A stretch of DNA of 64,000 nucleotides from Prolixibacteraceae bacterium (GTDB lineage Bacteria; Bacteroidota; Bacteroidia; Bacteroidales; Prolixibacteraceae). The first letter of the stretch is position 1. Every line of letters starts with the position of its first letter. The stretch spans positions 1-64,000 of the forward strand of contig JARKOX010000149.1 of the NCBI GenBank assembly GCA_029975525.1, written 5' to 3'. Shown here piece after piece: positions 10,264 to 19,399 of this stretch. A program made the position numbers and the translations under genes. A model generated the notes under the pieces. It saw only the letters and a program-made list of their open reading frames with translations, searched no databases and was not told where the DNA came from.

Positions 10264-10682
10264 TTTTTATATTTTTTTTGTTCGAGATAAGATTGCAGGA
10301 TGATGGTGGCGCTCACCCCATCGATGAGCCCCTTGTTCCGCCGATCGCTTTTTTTCAATCCGCTGTCGATCATTGCCTGAAAAGCCAGTTTCGAGGTAAA
10401 CCGCTCGTCAACCTGTTCGATTGGCATAGCCGGAAACTTCTTCTGAAAAGTTTTCAAAAACGGATTGATGTACTCAACAGCCTCCGAAGCCTGATTGTTC
10501 AGCTGGAGCGGATACCCCACCACCACGCGTTCAACCGTTTCGGTCTGAAAATAGCGTTCCAGGGAGCTCCAGATTTCGGATGTTGCAACAGTCTCCAGAC
10601 GCGTGGCAATCATCTGAAGGGGATCGGTCACTGCCAGTCCCACCCTTTTTTTCCCGTAATCAATGGCCAATATTCTTCCCAC
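10260..10682 (-). CDS. ruvX: Holliday junction resolvase RuvX (YqgF)
   Basis: MGRILAIDYGKKRVGLAVTDPLQMIA, VVGYPLQLNN, DERFTS. Overlaps def by 4 nt. Confidence 0.97.
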   Translation of the reverse strand: MGRILAIDYGKKRVGLAVTDPLQMIATRLETVATSEIWSSLERYFQTETVERVVVGYPLQLNNQASEAVEYINPFLKTFQKKFPAMPIEQVDERFTSKLAFQAMIDSGLKKSDRRNKGLIDGVSATIILQSYLEQKKYKK

Positions 10683-10884
10683 AACAGGTTTTTAAAAATA
10701 AGCCTCAAAAATAATCAGTTTTCCTCATTTCCCGAAACAAAAAATCATCACTGACAGCCAGCACGTTAGAAAACCAACCCATAACCAAACTGGTTTTGGC
10801 ACGCACTTTGCAAACTTCAGGGTAAGTTCACAAAACAAGGCGCCGATCATCAACAAGGATTGTTTAACTTAAAAACTCGAAGCC

Positions 10885-11535
10885 ATGAAAACAACTATTT
10901 TCAAACTGTTCGTTACGACGTTTACGCTGGCGACAGTAATCGGTACCTCGGCATCCAGCGCACTGGCACAAAGGGGGAAAGGACACGATAACAAAGAAGA
11001 GAAGAAAAATTATCAATTTGAGAAAAAAGCGCATCCGCAAACCCGGCAGAAAGAAACTTACGACCGTCGCGAGGCCACCCGCCGCGATTATCGGTACGAT
11101 AACCACCGGTACGACAACCGCCGCGATGTGCGGAGTCACCCGGATTACCGTTCGGACCGCGACCGGTACACCCACCGCGTTCCGGAACCGTTTGTTAAAA
11201 ACAGATACTACCACTACCACCCGAAATATGGCCACGTAGTTTCCCGTTTTGCCCACAGCCCCAAGGTTTTCCACAGCCGGTCGGGTAAATACTACTACTG
11301 CGATGGGTATTTTTACCGCCACCAACCGGGAATTGGGTACATCTGGGTCGAAAGTCCCCGCAACCTGGTATTCGAAAGGATTCCGAGTGGAGCGGTCCAG
11401 GTTTGGATCAACGGACATGCCTATTTTCGAATTGGCAACATTTATCTGGCATCCGGTCCGTTCGGCTACGAAGTGGTGACGCTTCCCGCCCGGTACTATC
11501 CGACACCCGGTATCCACATCTCGGCGCACTTTTAA
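10885..11535 (+). CDS. Secreted, highly basic Tyr/Arg/His-rich protein (DUF6515-like)
   Basis: Signal peptide (MKTTIFKLFVTTFTLATVIGTSASSALAQ), RYDNHRYDNRRD repeat region, C-terminal KYYYCDGYFYRHQPG... Confidence 0.7.
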   Translation: MKTTIFKLFVTTFTLATVIGTSASSALAQRGKGHDNKEEKKNYQFEKKAHPQTRQKETYDRREATRRDYRYDNHRYDNRRDVRSHPDYRSDRDRYTHRVPEPFVKNRYYHYHPKYGHVVSRFAHSPKVFHSRSGKYYYCDGYFYRHQPGIGYIWVESPRNLVFERIPSGAVQVWINGHAYFRIGNIYLASGPFGYEVVTLPARYYPTPGIHISAHF

Positions 11536-11612
11536 AAGTGGCCGCTTCAACAGCTAAACAAATCCAGGGTTAAATCTGAAAGTCTGGCTTCAATTAAAAT
11601 AAAAACATAAAA

Positions 11613-11652
11613 AAGAAAACCGTCTCAGCTACTGCCGGGACGGTTTCTTTTT
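11613..11652. terminator. Bidirectional terminator between convergent genes
   Basis: AAACCGTC...GACGGTTT stem flanked by A-rich and T-rich tracts on both sides. Confidence 0.75.
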
Positions 11653-11665
11653 TGAATATATGAAC

Positions 11666-13321
11666 TTATTGTTGCTCTAACTGCAAAGTTTTGGTTGGCT
11701 GGTCGCAAACCGAAGAAGGTCCGAAATACTGGATTGGACCGGGATAGATGAAGCTGGTTTTAACCGCCCATTCGTCGCGGTTTGCGGCAAAGTAGCGGAA
11801 CGGAGCGGCATCGAGTTTAACCAACGCCTTCTGGATTACCGGTTTCAGGTGGCCGTGGCGACGCTCCATGTTCATCATCATGGTTACCGGAACTCCGCCG
11901 GCAATCCACTCTTCGGCAGGCGCCGTCAGGTTGCGTACCGACGACATGTACCCGGTTTTTCCGGCGCCAATCAGTACCGAGGCGGTATATCCCAGCGAAT
12001 AGCAGTAATCTGCATCGAAATTGGACGGAGCAGCGCAACGCCCTTCATAGCCGAAGAAGTGGTACTGGGTACCAAATTTTCCTTTGAAAGCTCCGGCTTT
12101 TTTCATGGCCGACAAACGTTTTTTCACCATTTCGCCGAGCAATTTTTCAGTTTCGATCAGCGAAACCTGAACGTTTCCGTGCGGGTCACGGTCGAGTGTC
12201 AGCTGATTGGCAATTCCGGCAGGCAGTGAGGTGAAAACTTTCGAAGACTCTTTCGACAGTTTTCCGGCAACATATCCGCGGCGGGCAGCTTCGTCGGCAA
12301 TGGCTTTAAATTCGGCTTCGCTTGCAGAACCTTCAGCCAGGATGTCGTTCAGTTCGGCAATCAGTTTTTTCATTTCGGGCACAAACTCGATCAAACCTTC
12401 GGGAATAAGCGCTACGCCGAATGTTTCGCCATTGGCGGCACGTTTGGCCACAATGCCGGCCATGTAATCCACAATCTCCTCGAGGGTCTGATTTTTTTCG
12501 GCAATTTCTTCCGAAATCAGACAGATATTCGGCTGGGTTTGCAGGGCACATTCAAGGCCGATATGCGAAGCCGAGCGTCCCATCAACTTAATAAAGTGCC
12601 AGTATTTTTTGGCAGAGTTGGCATCACGCTCAATGTTTCCGATCAGTTCGGAATAGACTTTGGTAGCGGTGTCGAAACCAAAAGAAGTTTCGATCACTTC
12701 GTTTTTCAGGTCGCCATCGATGGTTTTCGGGCAGCCGATCACCTGAACGCCGGCGTTGCGGGCAGCATAATATTCGGCCAGCACACAGGCATTGGTGTTG
12801 CTGTCGTCGCCGCCAATAATCACCAGCGCTTTAATATCCAGTTTTTTCAGAATTTCAAGCCCTTTGTCGAACTGAGCCTCTTCTTCCAGTTTTGTCCGAC
12901 CCGAGCCAATAATGTCGAAACCGCCGGTATTACGGAAACCGTCGAGGTATTCTGCGGTAATTTCAATGTATTTGTGATCGACCAAACCGCCGGGACCACC
13001 CAGGAAACCGTAAAGTTTGCTGGCCGGATTCAGCTTTTTGATGCCGTCAAAAATTCCGGAGATCACGTTGTGGCCACCAGGAGCCTGTCCGCCCGAAAGG
13101 ATTACCCCCACATTCACTGCCGCATGATCCTGTGCTTCCGAAGCTTCCTCGAAAGTAATCAACGGCATCCCGTAAGTGTTGGGAAATAATTTCAGGATCT
13201 CTTCCTGGTCGGCAACCGACTGGGTTTTGGCACCTTCCACTAATTTAACGGCGCCTTTCAACGATTTCGGAAGTTTGGGTTGGTAGCGAGCCCGCTCCTG
13301 CTGCAATGCACTGATAATCAT
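11666..13321 (-). CDS. Diphosphate--fructose-6-phosphate 1-phosphotransferase (PPi-PFK)
   Basis: [70 protein letters not shown]. Confidence 0.97.
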   Translation of the reverse strand: MIISALQQERARYQPKLPKSLKGAVKLVEGAKTQSVADQEEILKLFPNTYGMPLITFEEASEAQDHAAVNVGVILSGGQAPGGHNVISGIFDGIKKLNPASKLYGFLGGPGGLVDHKYIEITAEYLDGFRNTGGFDIIGSGRTKLEEEAQFDKGLEILKKLDIKALVIIGGDDSNTNACVLAEYYAARNAGVQVIGCPKTIDGDLKNEVIETSFGFDTATKVYSELIGNIERDANSAKKYWHFIKLMGRSASHIGLECALQTQPNICLISEEIAEKNQTLEEIVDYMAGIVAKRAANGETFGVALIPEGLIEFVPEMKKLIAELNDILAEGSASEAEFKAIADEAARRGYVAGKLSKESSKVFTSLPAGIANQLTLDRDPHGNVQVSLIETEKLLGEMVKKRLSAMKKAGAFKGKFGTQYHFFGYEGRCAAPSNFDADYCYSLGYTASVLIGAGKTGYMSSVRNLTAPAEEWIAGGVPVTMMMNMERRHGHLKPVIQKALVKLDAAPFRYFAANRDEWAVKTSFIYPGPIQYFGPSSVCDQPTKTLQLEQQ

Positions 13322-13453
13322 ATCGGATAATTTTTTAAATAAAGTTTCGGAAAATTCGGATGCTAAAATACACCAATTTTATGCCCAGCGAGCTATTTAA
13401 CCTAAACGCTTCAAAGAATTTAAGGAAAAATTAAAGCCCGTTTCAAAACAAAA

Positions 13454-13480
13454 GGCCGGACTAATCAATATCGTCCGGCC
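13454..13480 (-). terminator. Terminator downstream of the zinc-ribbon gene
   Basis: GGCCGGAC-TAATCAATATC-GTCCGGCC stem, followed on the minus strand by TTTTGTTTTG. Confidence 0.75.
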
Positions 13481-13504
13481 ATCCACAGTTTGGAGCAATA
13501 ATTT

Positions 13505-13714
13505 TCAACCGGTCATAAAATCGAGCACATTCCCGACGGCACCTGAAACGGTGCGGTAAAACTCGGTGTATCCGCACCTGCTGCAGGAGACAGCGGTAAA
13601 CTTCCGGTTCTGAACATTAAAAAAACGGCTGAACCCCTGGCCGGTGGTCCGGATGGTATCGACATCGGCCTTTCGGTTGCCACACTTCGGGCATACGTAA
13701 CTTTTCTGATTCAT
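13505..13714 (-). CDS. Small zinc-ribbon protein
   Basis: YVCPKCGNRKAD...CSRCGYTEFY; two CxxC pairs. Confidence 0.85.
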   Translation of the reverse strand: MNQKSYVCPKCGNRKADVDTIRTTGQGFSRFFNVQNRKFTAVSCSRCGYTEFYRTVSGAVGNVLDFMTG

Positions 13715-13729
13715 GGCTTTGAGACGTAT

Positions 13730-15130
13730 TTATCGGGTATTCGATTTTATCCAGTCTGCGATCATTTTTAATACTCCCGGAGAGAAAGTTTGTTCAATTT
13801 CCGTGTATTCGCCGGGCGAACCGGTTTTGCACTCCTGAAACAGGTGGTTCACCCCCGGTAAGGCGATGGTTTTTACCTTCGGGTTTCCACCTTTTTCCAG
13901 CCCCTCTTTGATTGCCGCCAAGTTTTCGGTTGCCGGAACCTGCAGGTCTTTTTCACCATTCAGCGCCAAAACCGGACATTTCACCTTGCTGAGTATCGGA
14001 TAGGGATTGTAGGTAATAAAAAACCGCATCCAGGGATTAGCCAACTGCCCGGCCAGTCGGGCGACCAACTGGGCGTCCTCCATTCCCGCCGGCTTTTGCG
14101 AGGCCGGAAAATTGGGTAACTGCTGCCGGAAATAGTCTTTCAACTCCTCGTCCAGCGTGGCCGGATCATCATTCCGGGCAACCAGTTCGTAAGCGCCGGC
14201 GTTAATTGTCCGAGACTGAGCCAGCTCCGTTTCGCTGACTCCAAGAACCTGGCCGATGAGCTTTTGCTGCATCAGCAAAAGTTCGCCTCCGGGAATACCG
14301 GTTCCGGCCAGCAAAACCAGGAAAGCGATATCCTGCTGATTGGCGGCAACAATCGGGGCAATAATTCCTCCCTCGCTGTGCCCAATCAAACCGATCTTCG
14401 CGGCGTCAATCTCCTTTCGGCTTTTCAGCAACCGGACAGCTGCTTCCGCATCTCTTGCAAAATCGAGCGTGGTAGCTTCCTTAAAATTGCCGGTTGACTG
14501 GGCAACGCCACGGTCGTCGAACCTTAAAACGGCAATTCCGTTGCGGGTTAGATAATCAGCAAGAACCAAAAAAGGTTTGTGCCCAAACACTTCCTCGTCG
14601 CGGTTCTGCGGCCCGCTTCCGGTGATGAGGACCACTGCCGGAAAACGGCCTTCCCGGGCGGGCAGGGTCAATGTTCCGGCCAACACAACCTGGTCGGCGC
14701 TGTTTTCAAACTTTACCTCCTCGCTGTAGTAGGGGTAGGGTAAAACCGGCTCCTGTGGCCGCGCCGGCTTTTGTAGCTCAACCGGCTTCTTCGACAGGTC
14801 GAGCGGGAACGACATGCCGGCCTGGGTAAACGTACCGCGGATCACCTCTCCTCCCTCATAAATCCCGGTAAACTCAGCCTTTAACGGTTCAATCAAAAGC
14901 TTCAGAACCGATTTTTCAAAAGTGGTTGAGGTAACCGGAATCCCCAAAGCATGCTGGTCCGGACTGTCCATCGTAGAAGAGTAACCATCGCCGGCCCGAT
15001 CGATATGAAAAACCAATCGCAGCTGAGCGCCCGACACTTTGAGTATCCCGTTCCACTGCCCGGTGATCTCCTGTCCGGATACGGCGAAGAGCAACAAAAC
15101 TGAAAAAATCAGTAAAATCGTTTTCTTCAT
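13730..15130 (-). CDS. Alpha/beta hydrolase family protein, secreted
   Basis: Signal peptide, PAVVLITGSGPQNRDEE, GLIGHSEGGIIAPIVA nucleophile elbow, C-terminal GVNHLFQ. Confidence 0.9.
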   Translation of the reverse strand: MKKTILLIFSVLLLFAVSGQEITGQWNGILKVSGAQLRLVFHIDRAGDGYSSTMDSPDQHALGIPVTSTTFEKSVLKLLIEPLKAEFTGIYEGGEVIRGTFTQAGMSFPLDLSKKPVELQKPARPQEPVLPYPYYSEEVKFENSADQVVLAGTLTLPAREGRFPAVVLITGSGPQNRDEEVFGHKPFLVLADYLTRNGIAVLRFDDRGVAQSTGNFKEATTLDFARDAEAAVRLLKSRKEIDAAKIGLIGHSEGGIIAPIVAANQQDIAFLVLLAGTGIPGGELLLMQQKLIGQVLGVSETELAQSRTINAGAYELVARNDDPATLDEELKDYFRQQLPNFPASQKPAGMEDAQLVARLAGQLANPWMRFFITYNPYPILSKVKCPVLALNGEKDLQVPATENLAAIKEGLEKGGNPKVKTIALPGVNHLFQECKTGSPGEYTEIEQTFSPGVLKMIADWIKSNTR

Positions 15131-15193
15131 TTTGATTCGTTATTACTTTCTTCAAAAAAATAAATCCTTTCATAAACATTGCCCCGCAAACGC

Positions 15194-15370
15194 TCACCCT
15201 TTCTCTTCTTCAGCATCCTGATCGGGTTTGAGCCGTTTGGCCTCTTTTAATGCTTTATTGATGATCCACTCCAGCTGACCGTTGACGCTCCTGAACTCAT
15301 CAGCAGCCCATTTTTCCAAGGCAGCCATTGTTTTAGGATCAATTCTCAGTGCAAATGTTTTTTTTGCCAT
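15194..15370 (-). CDS. Arc-type ribbon-helix-helix small protein (58 aa); not in the supplied ORF track
   Basis: Manual translation of the minus strand from ATG at 15370 to TGA at 15194: MAKKTFALRIDPKTMAALEKWAADEFRSVNGQLEWIINKALKEAKRLKPDQDAEEEKG. Beta-strand then two helices matches the RHH fold of the Arc family. Confidence 0.85.
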   Translation of the reverse strand: MAKKTFALRIDPKTMAALEKWAADEFRSVNGQLEWIINKALKEAKRLKPDQDAEEEKG

Positions 15371-15411
15371 AACTCCAACTCCTTCTTCACCCTCCGTCCG
15401 GCAACTGCTGA

Positions 15412-15954
15412 TTATAAAATTTCACGACTGCCGGTCATCATTTTTTCCATCGAATAGGCCATTGCCTCTTTTCGTTGTGTTCCTAACAAAATCACTTTCC
15501 CATTTTTCAGGTGCAACCGAAGTCCGATATTGCCACTCACATTGTAGGCTTTTCCCGACTTTCGCGATCCTTTTTTGATTCCCCAGCCCCCGTATTCACT
15601 GATCGGCCGGTAATGCAGCACTTCAAACCGCTCGATTTCTTCTTTCCGGATGGTTCTCCACTTGCGGATAAGCGGCGGAAAACGGAACCAAACGCCATCG
15701 ACCCGAATCTCGGTTTGCAGTTTCATCCGGAAAAAAAGCCACAAAACAGCTCCCAGCAGCAGAAACACAAAAACGGCATTCAGCACCAACATCCAATCGG
15801 GGCCGGGATTGTTTCCCCACGGCTTTCCCAAAATCAGCTGGGTATAGAGTCCATTCACGAGCGGAATCACTGAAACCACCACCATCAACAGCAGGATCAG
15901 CCAAATCCACCATTGGTTAAAGCGCTGCTCTTCCCTGAAAAACACCTTCTCCAT
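15412..15954 (-). CDS. DUF6141-like membrane protein (PH-like)
   Basis: Two N-terminal TM segments, then EIRVDGVWFRFPPLIRKWRTIRKEEIERFEV...GLRLHLKNGKVILLGTQRKEA. ATG at 15954 avoids overlap with the SPFH gene. Confidence 0.7.
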   Translation of the reverse strand: MEKVFFREEQRFNQWWIWLILLLMVVVSVIPLVNGLYTQLILGKPWGNNPGPDWMLVLNAVFVFLLLGAVLWLFFRMKLQTEIRVDGVWFRFPPLIRKWRTIRKEEIERFEVLHYRPISEYGGWGIKKGSRKSGKAYNVSGNIGLRLHLKNGKVILLGTQRKEAMAYSMEKMMTGSREIL

Positions 15955-15958
15955 GATC

Positions 15959-16804
15959 TCAATACAAGGTTCCGGTGTTAACAATCGGTGTGGTCTCCTT
16001 GTCGCCGCACAAAACCACCATCAGGTTACTGACCATGGCAGCTTTCCGCTCTTCATCCAGCTCCACAATTCGTTTCTGGCTGAGTTGCTCGAGCGCCATT
16101 TCAACCATACTAACCGCGCCTTCCACAATTTTGTAACGGGCCGCAACAATGGCAGCAGCCTGCTGTCGTTTCAGCATCGCCTGGGCGATCTCCTGAGCAT
16201 AAGCCAGGTAATTGATACGGGCCTCCATCACCTCCACACCAGCAATACTGAGTCGTTCCGTCAACTCTTTTTCGAGCTCGTCGTTAACCTCTTCCCCGCC
16301 GCTACGTAGGGTCACTTCGGCTTTTTCATCCTCAAAATTGTCGTACGGATAGAGACCGGCCAGCTTCCGAATAGCGGCTTCGGTTTGGATATTCACAAAG
16401 TGCTCGTAGTCGTTAACCTGGAAAGCCGCTTTGTAGGTCTCCTGAACCCTCCACACCAAAACCACCCCGATCATCACCGGGTTCCCGATTTTGTCGTTTA
16501 CCTTAATCGGCTCCGAATCGAAGTTCCTCGCCCGAAGCGAAATTTTCTTTTTGCTGAGAAAGGGATTTACCCAATAAAATCCATTGGTTTTTACCGTCCC
16601 TTTGTAGGCGCCAAACAACACCAGCACCGAACTTTCATTGGGATCAACAATTAAAAAACCGATAGAAAGCAACAAAAACACCGGAATCAACACAACAGCA
16701 GGCACTACCATTCCCCGCAAAAAGCTGACAACAATCAAAAACAGCAAAACCAGTTCGATCAACACGAACAGGTAGCCAGACAAAGGAGCGTATTTTTTTT
16801 CCAT
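15959..16804 (-). CDS. SPFH (band 7/stomatin-like) domain protein
   Basis: N-terminal TM hairpin, then VDPNESSVLVLFGAYKGTVKTNGFYWVNPF, GVEVMEARINYLAYAQEIAQAMLKRQQAAAIVAARYKIVEGAV. Confidence 0.92.
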   Translation of the reverse strand: MEKKYAPLSGYLFVLIELVLLFLIVVSFLRGMVVPAVVLIPVFLLLSIGFLIVDPNESSVLVLFGAYKGTVKTNGFYWVNPFLSKKKISLRARNFDSEPIKVNDKIGNPVMIGVVLVWRVQETYKAAFQVNDYEHFVNIQTEAAIRKLAGLYPYDNFEDEKAEVTLRSGGEEVNDELEKELTERLSIAGVEVMEARINYLAYAQEIAQAMLKRQQAAAIVAARYKIVEGAVSMVEMALEQLSQKRIVELDEERKAAMVSNLMVVLCGDKETTPIVNTGTLY

Positions 16805-17035
16805 AGCTTTAAATATTTAATTTGATATTAAAATGATATCACGAATATATCAAAACAAATCTTCCAAATTAAGAAAATGATAAAAAAAATTCGAGACGCT
16901 CATTTTCGGCCAATGCCACTAAAAAAATTTTCCTGATTTGATTTAAATTGCGCTACAACTACTGCTGGCTAATCCGGATTTTCAATAAACAGGCGCGTTT
17001 TGCCCAATTGCAAATCACTAAAAAAGGGACCGTAA

Positions 17036-18340
17036 ATGAGATTTATTAAAGAACCGATTAATCAGTTTATCAGGTTAGAAACTTCTGCCAGCATTGTACT
17101 CTTTCTGGCAACCGTCTTGGCTTTGGCTTTGGCCAACAGTCCGCTAAATGAGGCATTCCGGGATTTTTGGCAAAATCCGCTCACCGTCGGAACCCCGGGA
17201 TTTATGTTGTCAAAGCCGCTGGTACTCTGGGTAAATGATGGATTGATGGCCATTTTCTTTTTCCTGATCGGCCTCGAACTCAAACGCGAACTGCTGACCG
17301 GCGAACTAAGCAGTTTTAAAAAAGCCTCCCTGCCCGTTATTGCAGCCATCGGCGGGATGGTCGTTCCGGCGCTGCTATTCACCTTTTTTAACCACAACAA
17401 GCCAGGCGCCGACGGCTGGGGAATTCCGATGGCCGCCGACATCGCCTTTTCATTGGGTATCCTGAAACTGCTGGGAAAACGGGTGCCAGCCGGACTGAAA
17501 ATTTTCCTTACCGCTTTTGCCATTGTCGACGACCTGGGTGCAGTGCTGGTCATCGCCCTGTTTTACAGCGATGACATCCTGTGGAAATATATCCTTTACG
17601 CTTTGCTGATTGTAACCTTTCTGCTGCTTATGACACACCAAAACCGTTACTCCAAATACTTTTACTTTGTGAGCGGAGTCGCAGTGTGGTTTCTGTTTCT
17701 GAAATCAGGCATTCATCCGACGGTAGCCGGTGTATTGATGGCGCTCACCATTCCGCTGGCCCGCGAAGAGGAGACGCTCTCCTTTTACAACGGAACCCAA
17801 GAGGCCCTGGACGATTTCCTGAAAGAGTGTAAACCCGGCCAAACCAAAGCCATTTTAACTGAAAACCAACTCGGATCACTGGAAGCCATCGGAATCCTGA
17901 CCGAAAAAGCCACGCCACCGCTTCAATATCTCGAACATAAACTACACGGATGGGTATCGTATCTTATTATGCCGGTTTTTGCCCTGGCCAACGCCGGCGT
18001 CGCCATCTCCCTCTCCGGAAACCTGGACCTCAACCTGGCCATCACACTGGCGATCAGCATGTTCGTTGGAAACATCGTCGGAATTGCCACTTTTTCACTC
18101 CTGGCGATCAAACTAAAAATTGCTGAATTGCCCGAACAGGTCACCCCTGCTCAAATTGTAGGCGTAAGTTTTCTGGGAGGATTGGGATTTACCATGGCGT
18201 TGTTTATCAGCAACCTGGCCTATACCGATTCCGTATTGGCCGATTCATCGAAGGCCGGAATCTTGCTGGGATCTTTTTTTGCGGGATTAATCGGCTTTTT
18301 TGTCCTGCGATGGATATTGCGCAGCAAAAAAGAATCCTGA
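17036..18340 (+). CDS. nhaA: Na+/H+ antiporter NhaA
   Basis: NDGLMAIFFFLIGLELKRE, GIPMAADIAFSLG, FAIVDDLGAVLVIALFY. Confidence 0.98.
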   Translation: MRFIKEPINQFIRLETSASIVLFLATVLALALANSPLNEAFRDFWQNPLTVGTPGFMLSKPLVLWVNDGLMAIFFFLIGLELKRELLTGELSSFKKASLPVIAAIGGMVVPALLFTFFNHNKPGADGWGIPMAADIAFSLGILKLLGKRVPAGLKIFLTAFAIVDDLGAVLVIALFYSDDILWKYILYALLIVTFLLLMTHQNRYSKYFYFVSGVAVWFLFLKSGIHPTVAGVLMALTIPLAREEETLSFYNGTQEALDDFLKECKPGQTKAILTENQLGSLEAIGILTEKATPPLQYLEHKLHGWVSYLIMPVFALANAGVAISLSGNLDLNLAITLAISMFVGNIVGIATFSLLAIKLKIAELPEQVTPAQIVGVSFLGGLGFTMALFISNLAYTDSVLADSSKAGILLGSFFAGLIGFFVLRWILRSKKES

Positions 18341-18365
18341 AGTTCAACTTCAGGATTCTTTTTAA
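18330..18365 (+). terminator. nhaA terminator; stem includes the nhaA stop codon
   Basis: AAGAATCCTGAAG-TTCAA-CTTCAGGATTCTT followed by TTT. Confidence 0.85.
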
Positions 18366-18586
18366 TTCAGGTTCCACTCAATGTACTCGATGTACTTTGA
18401 CGCGCAGGCATCATAAGATCGGGCAAAGTTCAGAATCGTCTCAACCGTTCGTTCCGAAGGGCCGTAAACATTATCTCTGCCTTTTTTCGATGAATCCTCC
18501 TGCATCCCCGACAACACTAACCTCTCTCTCCTCATCATGTCGGATTCAATTTTATCAACAAAAAACTTCAAGGTAAAATTTTTCAT
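18362..18586 (-). CDS. Small protein encoded directly downstream of an ECF sigma factor
   Basis: MKNFTLKFFVDKIESDMMRRERLVLSG...GPSERTVETILNFARSYDACASKYIEYIEWNLN; co-directional with the sigma gene. Confidence 0.65.
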   Translation of the reverse strand: MKNFTLKFFVDKIESDMMRRERLVLSGMQEDSSKKGRDNVYGPSERTVETILNFARSYDACASKYIEYIEWNLN

Positions 18587-18654
18587 AGGCACCATCTCCG
18601 CATAAAAATTTCATTTAAAACGGCCTATGAAATTTAATATTGTGTTAAGGAAAG

Positions 18655-19248
18655 TTAAATCCGGGTTAGTGATAATTTTTTCTTTTCGATTAATTTCCTG
18701 AGATTTATGAGGGCATAACGCATCCGTCCCAAGGCCGTATTGATGCTCACATCGGTCAGTTCGGCAATTTCTTTAAAGCTCATTCCCTGGTAGTGCCGCA
18801 GGTAAATCACCTGCTGCTGGTCTTCCGGAAGTTCACGTACCAACTCTTTAACCTCGAACAGGATCTGGTTCATCACCATCTGGTCTTCCACATTCTCATC
18901 GGAAAACCGCTGTGAATTGAAAATATCCACTTCGCAACTGTCGTTCGAGATGGTGCCATTCAGCTTCTCCCGCCTGAAATGGTCGATGATCAGGTTGTGA
19001 GAAATCCGCAACACCCAGGAGACAAATTTGCCGTTTTCGGTATAACGTCCCAGCTTTAGCGAACGAATCACCTTGATGAAGGTTTCCTGGAAAATATCTT
19101 CTGCCAGGTCCTGCTTCTTCACAACCAGTAAAATATAGGAAAAAACCCTGTTTTTATGGCGGTTAATCAATACCTCGATGGAATTGTGGTCGCCATTGAT
19201 AAAACGTTGAACGAGTTCATTGTCGTTCAGATCCTCTGTCTTGAACAT
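18655..19248 (-). CDS. Sigma-70 family (ECF-type) RNA polymerase sigma factor
   Basis: Region 2 (DLAEDIFQETFIKVIRSL, FVSWVLRISHNLIIDHFRREK) and region 4 (LPEDQQQVIYLRHYQGMSFKEIAELTDVSINTALGRMRYALINLRK). Confidence 0.95.
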   Translation of the reverse strand: MFKTEDLNDNELVQRFINGDHNSIEVLINRHKNRVFSYILLVVKKQDLAEDIFQETFIKVIRSLKLGRYTENGKFVSWVLRISHNLIIDHFRREKLNGTISNDSCEVDIFNSQRFSDENVEDQMVMNQILFEVKELVRELPEDQQQVIYLRHYQGMSFKEIAELTDVSINTALGRMRYALINLRKLIEKKKLSLTRI

Positions 19249-19399
19249 TACTTTCTATTTTTCAAACAAAAAGTAAAGTTTTATCAATAGGCAGTCATTT
19301 TAAAGGAGTAAAACAATTTGTTAATTTTGCGTGGTGTAAATTTGAAACATTTTACGCTAAAAAGCAAATTTTTTTTCATTCCATAAGCATTCCGTTTAA

